Of a stretch of 25,731 nucleotides of DNA, positions 1 through 7,770 are shown in pieces. The notes beneath the pieces are model-generated. The model made no database searches and was not told the origin of the DNA. It saw nothing but the letters and a program-made list of their open reading frames with translations. Position 1 is the first letter of the stretch; the number at the start of each line of letters is the position of its first letter. Both the position numbers and the translations under genes were made by a program. Origin of the DNA: CAZPEV01 sp964585635 (GTDB lineage: Bacteria > Zixibacteria > MSB-5A5 > GN15 > JAAZOE01); contig CAZPEV010000026.1 of assembly GCA_964585635.1 (NCBI GenBank), positions 1-25,731 on the forward strand. Reading direction: 5' to 3'.

Positions 1-1949
1 CATCGCTTTCCTTATCCGACAATCAGATCACCACCATCCCCGACGCCCTCGCCAAACTCACCAACCTGAAAGGAATTGACCTGGAAGACAACCGACTACC
101 GATTCCGCCCGAGATTTTGAGAAAATATGACCGCCCGGAGGAAATACTCGCGTACTATTTTTCCCATATCCACGCCCGCGAGAAGAAAAGCATCAACGAA
201 GCCAAGATGATCCTTGTCGGCGAAGGAACAGTGGGCAAAACCTGTATCGTCAATCGGTTGATTCGCAACATCTATCGCCCGGACGAGAAAAAAACGGAGG
301 GAATAATTATCGAGCCGTGGTCGGTGCAGGCGAAAGGGCGCGATATCAGGCTCAACGTTTGGGATTTCGGTGGACAGGAAATCATGCATGCCACTCATCA
401 ATTCTTCCTTACAAAGCGCAGCCTGTATATTTTGGTTCTTGACGCCCGGAAGGAAGAGAAGGTGAGCATTGTCGAGTATTGGCTGAAACTGATTGAAAGC
501 TTCGGCGGCGACTCGCCTGTGATCGTCGTCATCAATAAAATCGACCAACAGAAGCTGTATATTGACAAACGGGGACTGAGAGCGAAATATTCGAACATCA
601 AAGGATTTGCGTATACATCGTGCGAACGAAACGAAGGAATCGACGTCCTGCGCCGCCTAATTGTGGACGTTGCCGCCCAGTTGGAACATATCGCCATCGA
701 ATGGTTGCCCAGTTGGTTTGCCGTCAAGAGCAAGCTGGAGGAGATGGCTCAGGACCTGATTCCGTACGGCGATTACGATACCATGTGCACAACTGAAGGA
801 ATTGACGAGCTTCTACGCAAGACACTTATAGGTTTCCTACACGACCTTGGTATCGTGCTGCACTTTGATGACCCCCGCCTGGTCAGCACCAATATCCTCA
901 ACCCCGAATGGGTGACCGGCGGGGTATATCGCATCCTGAACTCGAACCTTATGTTCCAATCCAAAGGAGTTCTCGATTCCGATTCCCTGCGAGTCATTCT
1001 CGATGATTCGGCGTACCCCCCTGACAGGCAATCACTGATTGTCGACATGATGCGAAAGTTCGAATTATGCTTTGCCTTTGAGGGGCAACCGGAAAGACAT
1101 CTGATACCGGACCTACTCCCCAAGGAGCAGCCCGAGTTGAACTGGCCGGAAACCGGCGAGCTCAGATTTGAATATCACTACAATTTTCTCCCCAGCAGCG
1201 TCATTTCCCGCTTTATTGTACGGGCACATCAGCAAATAGCTCGAAGCACCTACTGGCGCACTGGCGTGGTGCTGAAATACAATGGCAACAAGGCTCTCAT
1301 ACGCGCCGATCTCGAAGATAAGAAGGTGTTTATTTCTGTAATCGGCACGGAGCGGACGCGGCGGGAGTTTCTGGCGATCATCCGTTCGCATTTCGATGCG
1401 ATTCACAAAACCATTGCCAAGATCGTAGCAGATGAAAAAGTGCCCCTCCCTAACCACCCGGAAATCGTAGTCGATTATCGCCATTTGCGACAATTAGAGG
1501 AGATGGGGGAGGAAACATTCATTCCTGAGGGACTACGAGAACGGATTTCTGTCAGGCAGCTTCTGGACGGTATTGAACCTTATGAAGCACGTCTTAAGCG
1601 AACACGGGAGGAATATGAAATTATGCACGAAAAAGCCCATCATGACAGTCTCGATAGCAACCCGAATGTCGGTTCCAGTACGGTAAAATCTGGAAGCGGA
1701 AGTCCATGGATTTCCGGTTTGTTCTATCTCTTTGCGGCGGTAATCGTAATAATACTTGTGGCTGTAATTAGCAATAATATCTCGCCATATTCCCTGCCAG
1801 TCGTCATTATTGGTGGCGTCATAATTCTTTCTATCATTGGCGCCCTGCAGCTTAAGCAGGATAATAGACTAGCCGACAAAACCTTCCTGCAACTTATGAT
1901 AGAGACTCTCAAACGATTGCCCCTTATAGGAAAAGGTAAGAAGAAGTGA
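1..1949 (+). CDS. LRR-Roc-COR (ROCO) GTPase, 5'-truncated, with C-terminal membrane anchor
   Basis: The reading frame is open from base 3, so the N-terminus lies outside the window. The first ~38 residues are the end of a bacterial leucine-rich repeat (SDNQITTIPDAL, then NLKGIDLEDNRL). A Ras-like Roc domain follows, with P-loop GEGTVGKT (from nt 219), switch II DFGGQE (from nt 363), guanine-specificity motif NKID (from about nt 534) and a TSC G5-like motif. About 300 residues matching the COR region in position and length come next. The C-terminus has two hydrophobic segments (about nt 1710-1845: WISGLFYLFAAVIVIILVAV and LPVVIIGGVIILSIIGAL) and a basic tail ending KGKKK. ROCO proteins are GTP-dependent dimerising switches; the membrane anchor suggests this one acts at the inner membrane. 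No partner is encoded nearby on this strand. The family call is firm; the cellular role is unknown. Confidence 0.9.
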   Translation, partial: SLSLSDNQITTIPDALAKLTNLKGIDLEDNRLPIPPEILRKYDRPEEILAYYFSHIHAREKKSINEAKMILVGEGTVGKTCIVNRLIRNIYRPDEKKTEGIIIEPWSVQAKGRDIRLNVWDFGGQEIMHATHQFFLTKRSLYILVLDARKEEKVSIVEYWLKLIESFGGDSPVIVVINKIDQQKLYIDKRGLRAKYSNIKGFAYTSCERNEGIDVLRRLIVDVAAQLEHIAIEWLPSWFAVKSKLEEMAQDLIPYGDYDTMCTTEGIDELLRKTLIGFLHDLGIVLHFDDPRLVSTNILNPEWVTGGVYRILNSNLMFQSKGVLDSDSLRVILDDSAYPPDRQSLIVDMMRKFELCFAFEGQPERHLIPDLLPKEQPELNWPETGELRFEYHYNFLPSSVISRFIVRAHQQIARSTYWRTGVVLKYNGNKALIRADLEDKKVFISVIGTERTRREFLAIIRSHFDAIHKTIAKIVADEKVPLPNHPEIVVDYRHLRQLEEMGEETFIPEGLRERISVRQLLDGIEPYEARLKRTREEYEIMHEKAHHDSLDSNPNVGSSTVKSGSGSPWISGLFYLFAAVIVIILVAVISNNISPYSLPVVIIGGVIILSIIGALQLKQDNRLADKTFLQLMIETLKRLPLIGKGKKK

Positions 1950-1993
1950 TTTCCCATGCCGTTGATTCACTTTTGGGCGAAATTTCACAAATG

Positions 1994-2026
1994 AAAAGGC
2001 CGGGCGAACTGGCCGTCCGCCCGGCC
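1994..2026 (-). terminator. Rho-independent terminator for the TPR lipoprotein gene
   Basis: A perfect 9-bp GC-rich stem (1998-2006 with 2018-2026) encloses an 11-nt loop. Read on the - strand it is followed by TTTT (complement of 1994-1997). It lies about 45 nt past the lipoprotein stop codon. On the + strand no T-run follows, so it is less convincing as a terminator for the convergent ROCO gene. Confidence 0.75.
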
Positions 2027-2070
2027 ATCTATGAGAAATGTATATGGAAAGGGAATGTCCCAATAACCGT

Positions 2071-2589
2071 CTAATCGGTCGTCTGCTGCTTCCCTATGGC
2101 CAATTTGGCGTCTACCCGCGCCAGGGCAGTCTGGGCCTCGGCGAAATCCGGCCAGAGCGTGGTCGCAATCGTATACTGCTCCATCGCCTTGGCCAAAAAT
2201 CCCTGCGCCTCCAGGCTGACTCCCAGCCCGTAGTTGATCCGGGCCACCGTCTGCTGCTCCGAGGGGCAGTACCGCAACGCCGCCGTCAGCGCCGTCACCG
2301 CGCGGTCGTGCATCCCCAGCTTCTGCTGCGACAACCCGAAATAATACTGCGCTTCCCAGTTCCGCTGATTGTTGGCCACCGCCCGGATCAGATGCTTGCA
2401 GGCCTGGCGGTAGTCCCCCTTCAGGTACTGCGCCTTCCCCTCGAGCAGTTGATTGTCCGAGGCCAAATTCTCGCTGGACCTGATATCCTGCGGCGCCTCA
2501 TCCGCCGACGTGCTCCGAATCGACGTCGTCTGGCTGTTGCAGCCGAATAGTAGTATGATACTCAATATACCCAACGCCGCGATACGCAT
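2071..2589 (-). CDS. Small TPR lipoprotein
   Basis: The protein has 172 residues. The start at 2589 is chosen because GGGAGG lies 6 nt upstream; an in-frame ATG 30 nt earlier would spoil the signal sequence. The N-terminus MRIAALGILSIILLFGC is a lipoprotein signal with lipobox LFGC (acylated Cys at about residue 17). The mature part holds about three TPR units: KAQYLKGDYRQACKHLIRAV, then NWEAQYYFGLSQQKLGMHDR with its helix B, then a unit containing YGLGVSLEAQGFLAKAMEQY. TPR lipoproteins usually act as periplasmic scaffolds for envelope complexes. The gene sits 187 nt after the ATP-grasp gene and ends before a terminator, so it may be a separate unit or the last gene of the ATP-grasp unit. Its partner is unknown. 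Confidence 0.8.
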   Translation of the reverse strand: MRIAALGILSIILLFGCNSQTTSIRSTSADEAPQDIRSSENLASDNQLLEGKAQYLKGDYRQACKHLIRAVANNQRNWEAQYYFGLSQQKLGMHDRAVTALTAALRYCPSEQQTVARINYGLGVSLEAQGFLAKAMEQYTIATTLWPDFAEAQTALARVDAKLAIGKQQTTD

Positions 2590-2658
2590 ATATCGCCTCC
2601 CGCCTGCCGTACGATTCAATATTAATTACTTCTCTTATCGGCGTTTGCCCGCGCCTTC

Positions 2659-2664
2659 ATTATA
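2659..2664 (-). promoter_or_regulatory. Possible -10 element upstream of the TPR lipoprotein gene
   Basis: A perfect TATAAT on the - strand lies about 70 nt upstream of the lipoprotein start. The DNA at the -35 position is very GC-rich with no TTGACA-like hexamer, so this is only a weak candidate promoter. Confidence 0.25.
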
Positions 2665-2776
2665 TCCGCCCGCCGGACGCCCGCCCCGGCCGCGCCCCCC
2701 TGTTCAATTTTTGCACACCTGTCCCAGGACGGGCCGCTGTCGACGGGATCGGCTGGTCATGGAAATGTCGCGAGGG

Positions 2777-4033
2777 TTACCGGCGCTTAAACAGGCGCGA
2801 CCAGAATTCGGCCAGCATCCGCCGGAATATCTTGCGCGTGGCCGGAAGATCGCGCCGGTCGATATCATCCAGGTAAAGATGCCTGAAGTTGAAAAAATCC
2901 GACAGATTATACCACACCCGCCGCCCGCGAACGACGTTCAGCGCCAGCGACAGCGTGTCCGAAAACAATATCCGGGCGCGATACCTGTTGCGATTGGTCA
3001 CCGGCCCGGGATCCTCGCCCAGCGCCGCCCGGCACAGCAACGCCGGAAAATTAACGCCGTTGACCATCTCCAGCGGCACCGAGCCCCAAAAGCGCGGGTT
3101 GGCTTCAAGGAATTTGTAGTCGCAACTCCCCCGGCCGTTCGCCATTTCCTTCAACTCGAACATGACCACCCCGTGCCAGTCAAGACGATCGAGCAGACCG
3201 GTCATCACCGCCAGCAAAGGATGACCCTCGCAGTCCCAGGCTTCGCGGCTGGTCGACGCCCCCCCGGAGATCGGGTACTCGCGCACCCGTTTGTGTCCGA
3301 AGTGGTGAAGCAGGGCCGGCGTGTCCCATCGCACCCACGATATCCCCACCCCTCGGCCGGCCAGATTCTCCTGGATGATGATGTCGGCGCCATCGAGCCG
3401 ATCGCAGGCCCGTCGCAGCTCGGCCTCATTCCCCACGCGAAAGACTCCCACCGCCGACGTCGCCCGCCGCGTCTTGACCACCACCGGATAGACCACGCCG
3501 GGGTTGCCGTTGATAAAATGGTCGGCGCTGGCAAAATTTTCCATCGGTTGATACGGGACCGGCGGCAGCCCCGACTTGGCGATGACATCGCTGATCGGCG
3601 GCGTCTGATCCCCGACCGACCAGCTATGCGGCAAGATGCCCGGGTCGCAGCATCCCCACATCAATTCGAAGAAATACTTTTTGTCATGGAGCAGCAACAG
3701 CTTGTAATAATTCTCAAAGGGGAACCGGGCGAACCGGATGACGCTGTCTTTGCGCCGCGCCAGCGCCATCATCTCGGCGGCGTTGACCGGCAGGACAATA
3801 TCGAACCGGTGACGTTCGATATGCGCCAGCACGGCCTCGACGAATTCCTTGGGATTCGTCTTGGGATCGGGATAAACCAGATTCCCCGACTTGTCCTTGA
3901 TCCGGTTCGAAAACAGCCCCGGCGCGTCAGGACTATGATGGCCGGCATTGACCTCTAAACCGGCATCGGCCAGCCCCCGCAGGATATTCCATCCTTTGAC
4001 GAAACAGTTAAGAACCAGAACCCTGGGTGTCAT
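2777..4033 (-). CDS. ATP-grasp family carboxylate-amine ligase-like protein
   Basis: The protein has 418 residues. The N-terminus MTPRVLVLNCFVKGWNILRG is a pre-ATP-grasp Rossmann-like fold. The middle carries ATP-grasp features: a lysine strand PVVVKTRRATSAVGVF, an adenine-contact strand IIIQENLAGRGVG, and the acidic metal-binding segment FLEANPRFWGS. This resembles the carbamoyl-phosphate synthase/carboxylate ligase branch of stand-alone ATP-grasp enzymes, which form an acyl-phosphate and pass it to an amine or thiol. The substrate cannot be read from the sequence. The start lies inside the 3' end of the deacetylase-like gene (26-nt overlap, different frame), implying translational coupling and a shared pathway, perhaps modification of a cell-envelope glycan or glycopeptide. 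No signal peptide is seen, so it is probably cytoplasmic. GC content is clearly higher than in the TPR genes upstream. Confidence 0.85.
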   Translation of the reverse strand: MTPRVLVLNCFVKGWNILRGLADAGLEVNAGHHSPDAPGLFSNRIKDKSGNLVYPDPKTNPKEFVEAVLAHIERHRFDIVLPVNAAEMMALARRKDSVIRFARFPFENYYKLLLLHDKKYFFELMWGCCDPGILPHSWSVGDQTPPISDVIAKSGLPPVPYQPMENFASADHFINGNPGVVYPVVVKTRRATSAVGVFRVGNEAELRRACDRLDGADIIIQENLAGRGVGISWVRWDTPALLHHFGHKRVREYPISGGASTSREAWDCEGHPLLAVMTGLLDRLDWHGVVMFELKEMANGRGSCDYKFLEANPRFWGSVPLEMVNGVNFPALLCRAALGEDPGPVTNRNRYRARILFSDTLSLALNVVRGRRVWYNLSDFFNFRHLYLDDIDRRDLPATRKIFRRMLAEFWSRLFKRR

Positions 4034-4949
4034 CCGGTTTTTCCCCGAGCGATTTCAGCACCGCCCGTTGATGTTTCTTGGCCCGGTCGCCGACCAGCTT
4101 CCCGCGGTAGCCCGACTTGCCGATCAGCCGTTTGACCAGGTTCTTGGCGGTGTCGAAGGTGAAATCGAACAGCCAGGTGGCCATATCCCCCGACCAGCGA
4201 TCGGGATGGAGGTTCATATAGATGCGGCGATTTTTCGGATCGCGCAATATCGCGGCAAAATCATCCAGGTTGGACAGCCCCGCAATCGGGCAGTCATCGA
4301 TCCGGTCTTTGAGGTTATATCGGGGGTTGAACCGTCCCGTATCGGGGATATACAGGTCGAAGTCAGCGCCGGTGACGTCGATGGAGGCGTCGCCGATCAA
4401 CCGGTCGGAGATCTTCTCCTTGACCTCGGCCCGGTCGAAGGTGAAGGCGAGATGGTCCAGGTACTGGCTGTCCCGCACGAGGTGCACGACCTGGCGGTTG
4501 TCGACGTCGGTCAGGGGGTTGCCATGGGCACAGACCGAGCGGATCGGGAACCCCTGCCGGTCGATATCCAGCAGGGCGCCGATGAAGAAGCCGGCCGCAT
4601 CGCGGGCGACCTGCATATTGGGGGCTTTCTGGTGAGTGTCAACCTCCTCGTAATGATACCCTATCTGATGCCCCAGGCTGGCGACCTTGCGGATCAGGTC
4701 GAGGTTGCTGGCGAAAAAGCGACGGCGGAAGTAGTAGGTGACCGCCACTCGCCGTTCCGCCTCGATTGTGGCCAACGCCAGCGCCCGCATGGGAAAGTAG
4801 TCGACATCGTGGCGGATGGCGACAAAGCGCCCCTCCGGTAGGCTTCCCGCCTGCCGCGCCGCCAGGTACTGCTCGATCCCGAGGACGACAGACCCGCCCT
4901 GGGTGATCGCCTCCAGCACCCTCCGATATGACGAAAAGGTAAAGAGCAT
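4008..4949 (-). CDS. Polysaccharide deacetylase-like (NodB-fold) protein
   Basis: The protein has 313 residues. A start at 4949 (MLFTFSSYRRVLEAI) is preferred: an in-frame GTG at 5036 lies upstream of the promoter found at 4966-4994. The sequence carries RHDVDYF (residues 46-52), matching the first catalytic/metal-binding motif of the polysaccharide deacetylase superfamily, then GHQIGYHYEEVDTH (about 93-106), where a metal-binding histidine is expected. Late motifs PDTGRFNPRYN and MNLHPDRW are shared with deacetylase-like proteins of surface-glycan loci. The family removes N- or O-acyl groups from amino sugars; the substrate here is unknown. There is no signal peptide, so it may act on a cytoplasmic precursor together with the overlapping ATP-grasp ligase. 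Confidence 0.75.
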   Translation of the reverse strand: MLFTFSSYRRVLEAITQGGSVVLGIEQYLAARQAGSLPEGRFVAIRHDVDYFPMRALALATIEAERRVAVTYYFRRRFFASNLDLIRKVASLGHQIGYHYEEVDTHQKAPNMQVARDAAGFFIGALLDIDRQGFPIRSVCAHGNPLTDVDNRQVVHLVRDSQYLDHLAFTFDRAEVKEKISDRLIGDASIDVTGADFDLYIPDTGRFNPRYNLKDRIDDCPIAGLSNLDDFAAILRDPKNRRIYMNLHPDRWSGDMATWLFDFTFDTAKNLVKRLIGKSGYRGKLVGDRAKKHQRAVLKSLGEKPDDTQGSGS

Positions 4950-4965
4950 CTTTGTTCTGAAGTTG

Positions 4966-4994
4966 AATCTACAATATTTCTTGGGGGATGTCAA
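4966..4994 (-). promoter_or_regulatory. Sigma-70-type promoter for the deacetylase/ATP-grasp unit
   Basis: On the - strand, a consensus -35 TTGACA (4989-4994) is followed by a 17-nt spacer and a -10 TAGATT (4966-4971, 4 of 6 matches). Transcription would begin near 4959, leaving a leader of only about 10 nt before the ATG at 4949. This fits the lack of a Shine-Dalgarno sequence there. Confidence 0.6.
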
Positions 4995-5089
4995 AACGGT
5001 TTTAGATATGGAATTCCGGCCCTGTACGCGAGGCACTTTTGTACAAGTCGCTCACGGCCTCACGACGAACAAGAAACAGTGTATCTGGT

Positions 5090-6940
5090 TCAATTCTTCT
5101 CCATTTTCTTCAGGTCATGCGAACAGGAATCTGTTTTGCCTAGATGATGATAAGCATCGGCACGATGTTGCCGTGCCTCGCGACTCAAGTCGCCTTCTTT
5201 GGCTATTAGCATGGTCAGAATATCTATCGCTTCCTGATATTTTTCACACTTGATATAGGCCGACGCAATATTGAACAAGAGAGTATCCGACTCTGCGGTC
5301 GTAATTTGGAGATTGCCTTGAAACAGGTTTGACTTTAAGGATTGTGCAAGATTTGTGATGCTATCACACCAGGTATGGCTAGTAAGTGCCTTTTCGCTGT
5401 ATGCAATAACTATTCCGCTATAGATATATGGTTTCTTAATTCCTGCCGCCATCTCCCTATGAAATTGATTGAGAGCGCTGTCAATCTGACCGTCCCGCAA
5501 ATATGCGATTCCCAGATTGAACGCGATATTCGGAAACTCAGGGAATAACTTGATAACTTTATTGAATTCATCTATAGCCTTCCCATATGTGCTGTCATTG
5601 AAATACTTTAGTCCCATTTTGAAGGCTTCATCAGCTTTTGCTTGCGTGCGTATTTCCTCCGCCTTGGTGCTATTCCGAACCTTTAGATTTTCTGCACTGT
5701 CTAAGGCCAATTGGAATCGACTCTTTCCATCGCACCGTATATTGTTCTCCTTGAATCCATTAATAGCCGACCCAAACATCTTTGCTGCAGAGTCTTGCAG
5801 CGTTACTGCACGATCCCACTCGCTACCATCATACGCTACGTTAGCCTCCTTTTGCAGAGCCAAGGCATAGAAGTAGAACTGGTCATAGTTGTCTTTTTTC
5901 GAAATCAATATCTTTTCGAGTATCTCAGCAGCCTTTTTGCCGTTGTCATCGTATAGCATCTGCACTGCTTTGTAGTACTTCAAATCCTGCCCAGATAACT
6001 TCGAGGCCCTTTCGAATAGATTTACAGATTCCGTCAAATTACCAAATTCATGATAGAGTATTGCCCGCTTGAATAGTGCAGGCGCCAGCGCCTTGCATTT
6101 TATTAATGCCTCGTAGGCCTTGGCTGCGTCATTGCAGTCTCCGCACGCCCAACAGGAATCCGCCGCCTTCAGCAATATATCCGCGTTACACGGAGGCTGC
6201 GTGCACTTCCGCAGTTCGTCAATTCTTTCTTGGCACTCGTTCTTACACCCTTTCTCTAATAGCTCGCATAACCTCCTACTCCCTTCAATATTGCTTCTTG
6301 CCTGTCCATTTGCCGTCAATTCAACACACGCCAGTCTGGCCAGTTCACATAACGCAGTACAATTCATGGAATCATGTCGCACAAATCTTGACAGAATCAT
6401 TTCCTCTCGCGCATTGTTCAATTGTGTTAATATCGGCATCACCATTATCAGTAAGCTATTGCAATATGCATGGTTGTCTTTGTCGCCATCTACAGCACTA
6501 CAGTAGATCAGGGCACTGTCAAGGTACTTTCCCGCCTTGCCAGTGTCACTATTAATGACACTAGAACATCCTCCCATATAGAGTGCAGCCATTGTCTTGT
6601 CTTTTTCTGATGCGGGAGTTATTATAATGTTAGAACCGCACTTCTCCAAAAGAGTATTACATGATACGTAATCATGGTCATTGAATAGCTGCAGCACATT
6701 CCTCGACTGCGCGACACAGCCCTCCCTCCCCTGCACAGAATCAATTGCCGTTTGGCCAAGAGGTATCTTGCCATTCATGGGGACTGCACTTTGATGAGAA
6801 TCTCCGGAATCCTGCGGTAATGCTGGGAGTCTTGAAGTAATATCACAATAGGCTATCGATCCCGAAAACCATAATACAACCACAGTTAGTATTATAATAA
6901 GGCCAAGTGGTTGTTGCCTGACTTTCCAATGCATGTGCAT
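5090..6940 (-). CDS. Secreted, cysteine-rich TPR protein
   Basis: The protein has 616 residues. The start at 6940 is supported by GGAGG 7 nt upstream. A signal peptide or anchor is clear (IIILTVVVLWFSGSIAYC). The mature protein is mostly helical repeats; the C-terminal part has recognisable TPRs (FKMGLKYFNDSTYGKAIDEF, then IAFNLGIAYLRDGQIDSALN, then LLFNIASAYIKCEKYQEAID). The middle also holds TPR-like units such as ALFKRAILYHEFGNLTESVN. About 23 cysteines are present, many clustered in the N-terminal half (LCELLEKGCKNECQERI, CTQPPCNADI, CWACGDC), suggesting disulfide bonding outside the cytoplasm. GC content is visibly lower than in the flanking genes. It follows a smaller TPR gene by 86 nt and probably belongs to the same unit. 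No enzymatic motif was seen; a periplasmic scaffold is likely. Confidence 0.8.
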   Translation of the reverse strand: MHMHWKVRQQPLGLIIILTVVVLWFSGSIAYCDITSRLPALPQDSGDSHQSAVPMNGKIPLGQTAIDSVQGREGCVAQSRNVLQLFNDHDYVSCNTLLEKCGSNIIITPASEKDKTMAALYMGGCSSVINSDTGKAGKYLDSALIYCSAVDGDKDNHAYCNSLLIMVMPILTQLNNAREEMILSRFVRHDSMNCTALCELARLACVELTANGQARSNIEGSRRLCELLEKGCKNECQERIDELRKCTQPPCNADILLKAADSCWACGDCNDAAKAYEALIKCKALAPALFKRAILYHEFGNLTESVNLFERASKLSGQDLKYYKAVQMLYDDNGKKAAEILEKILISKKDNYDQFYFYALALQKEANVAYDGSEWDRAVTLQDSAAKMFGSAINGFKENNIRCDGKSRFQLALDSAENLKVRNSTKAEEIRTQAKADEAFKMGLKYFNDSTYGKAIDEFNKVIKLFPEFPNIAFNLGIAYLRDGQIDSALNQFHREMAAGIKKPYIYSGIVIAYSEKALTSHTWCDSITNLAQSLKSNLFQGNLQITTAESDTLLFNIASAYIKCEKYQEAIDILTMLIAKEGDLSREARQHRADAYHHLGKTDSCSHDLKKMEKN

Positions 6941-7026
6941 ACTATGCCCTCCATGTACAGCACTGTCTTGGCCAATGCCAACCTATTGGAAACTACACAA
7001 TCGTGCCTTTTCTGAAAGGCGCGTCG

Positions 7027-7713
7027 CTATCTGCCCGATTCGGCAATTCGAGAGACAAAGGAATCGCGAACGGCACCATATCGGGGTTCCAGCTTGGCAG
7101 CAGCGTCCAACGCCTTTGCGGCGTACGCATAATTACCTAGAGCGAACTGAAACAGGTAAAGGTTATAAAAGGCCAGACTGTACTTTGGATCTTCTGAAAT
7201 TGCTTCGTTCAACAATTTTATCGCATGGCGATAATCACCGCGTGCAAACTGCACTACCGCATAATTATTTAAGGCTACAGGATAATGTGCTTTGGCGTGT
7301 AACGCCTGTTGCCACCGCTTGATCGCGTTAGTTGTATCCGATAACTGCAAGAGCACAAGACCATAATTGGTAAGAACAGAGGGGTCATTATTGACACTGA
7401 CTAGCCGCTTGTAGAGCAGGAGGGCGGGAGCATAATCCAGGGTTTTGGCTGCGCTCAATAGAGCGGCATAGGCACTATCTGAGAGAGCCCGGACGGCGGC
7501 TGATGACTTTGGTACCTGTATCGACATAGTTTGTCGGATATCAGGCTGAAGGACAATAGAAGAATATATTTGGCTAGTCTGATCGAAGTGTTCATTGTAT
7601 TCCGGCAGTGCAGATAGCTGCCAAATGATCCAAACAAAGCCAATCAGTGTTATTAACAGGTCTGCAAGTTTTAGGTAATCGTCGTACTTCTTCAGGAAAT
7701 GCTTAAGTGCCAT
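7027..7713 (-). CDS. Membrane-anchored TPR protein
   Basis: The protein has 228 residues. The start at 7713 is chosen because AAAGGAG lies 5 nt upstream; an ATG at 7728 overlaps that Shine-Dalgarno site. One N-terminal membrane helix (about residues 18-35, LADLLITLIGFVWIIWQL) without an obvious cleavage site is followed by a linker and about three or four TPR units (APALLLYKRLVSVNNDPSVL; LQLSDTTNAIKRWQQALHAK; FARGDYRHAIKLLNEAISED; YAYAAKALDAAAKLEPRYGA). It is probably anchored in the inner membrane with the TPRs in the periplasm. It follows the PorV-like gene by 57 nt and precedes another TPR protein, so it is likely an accessory of the outer-membrane module encoded upstream. No specific family was recognised. 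Confidence 0.8.
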   Translation of the reverse strand: MALKHFLKKYDDYLKLADLLITLIGFVWIIWQLSALPEYNEHFDQTSQIYSSIVLQPDIRQTMSIQVPKSSAAVRALSDSAYAALLSAAKTLDYAPALLLYKRLVSVNNDPSVLTNYGLVLLQLSDTTNAIKRWQQALHAKAHYPVALNNYAVVQFARGDYRHAIKLLNEAISEDPKYSLAFYNLYLFQFALGNYAYAAKALDAAAKLEPRYGAVRDSFVSRIAESGR

Positions 7714-7770
7714 TACGACTCCTTTCATTATTTGCTATTATCCGCGAATGGCTGCAGCGATTGCCATTCC

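Noticed and set aside
2453..3958. 501-codon + strand open frame
   Set aside because: It is antisense to the ATP-grasp gene, rich in Arg, Pro and His as expected for the complement of GC-rich coding DNA, and has no recognisable domain.
3948..4841. 297-codon + strand open frame
   Set aside because: It is opposite the deacetylase-like gene and shows no motifs of its own.
7005..7020. GCCTTT-AAAGGC hairpin between the two TPR genes
   Set aside because: Only six base pairs with a four-base loop and no following T-run on the - strand; not accepted as a terminator.
6941..7026. TTGGCA-N18-TACATG as a promoter for the cysteine-rich TPR gene
   Set aside because: The -10 match is poor (3 of 6) and the gene can be read from the upstream unit.
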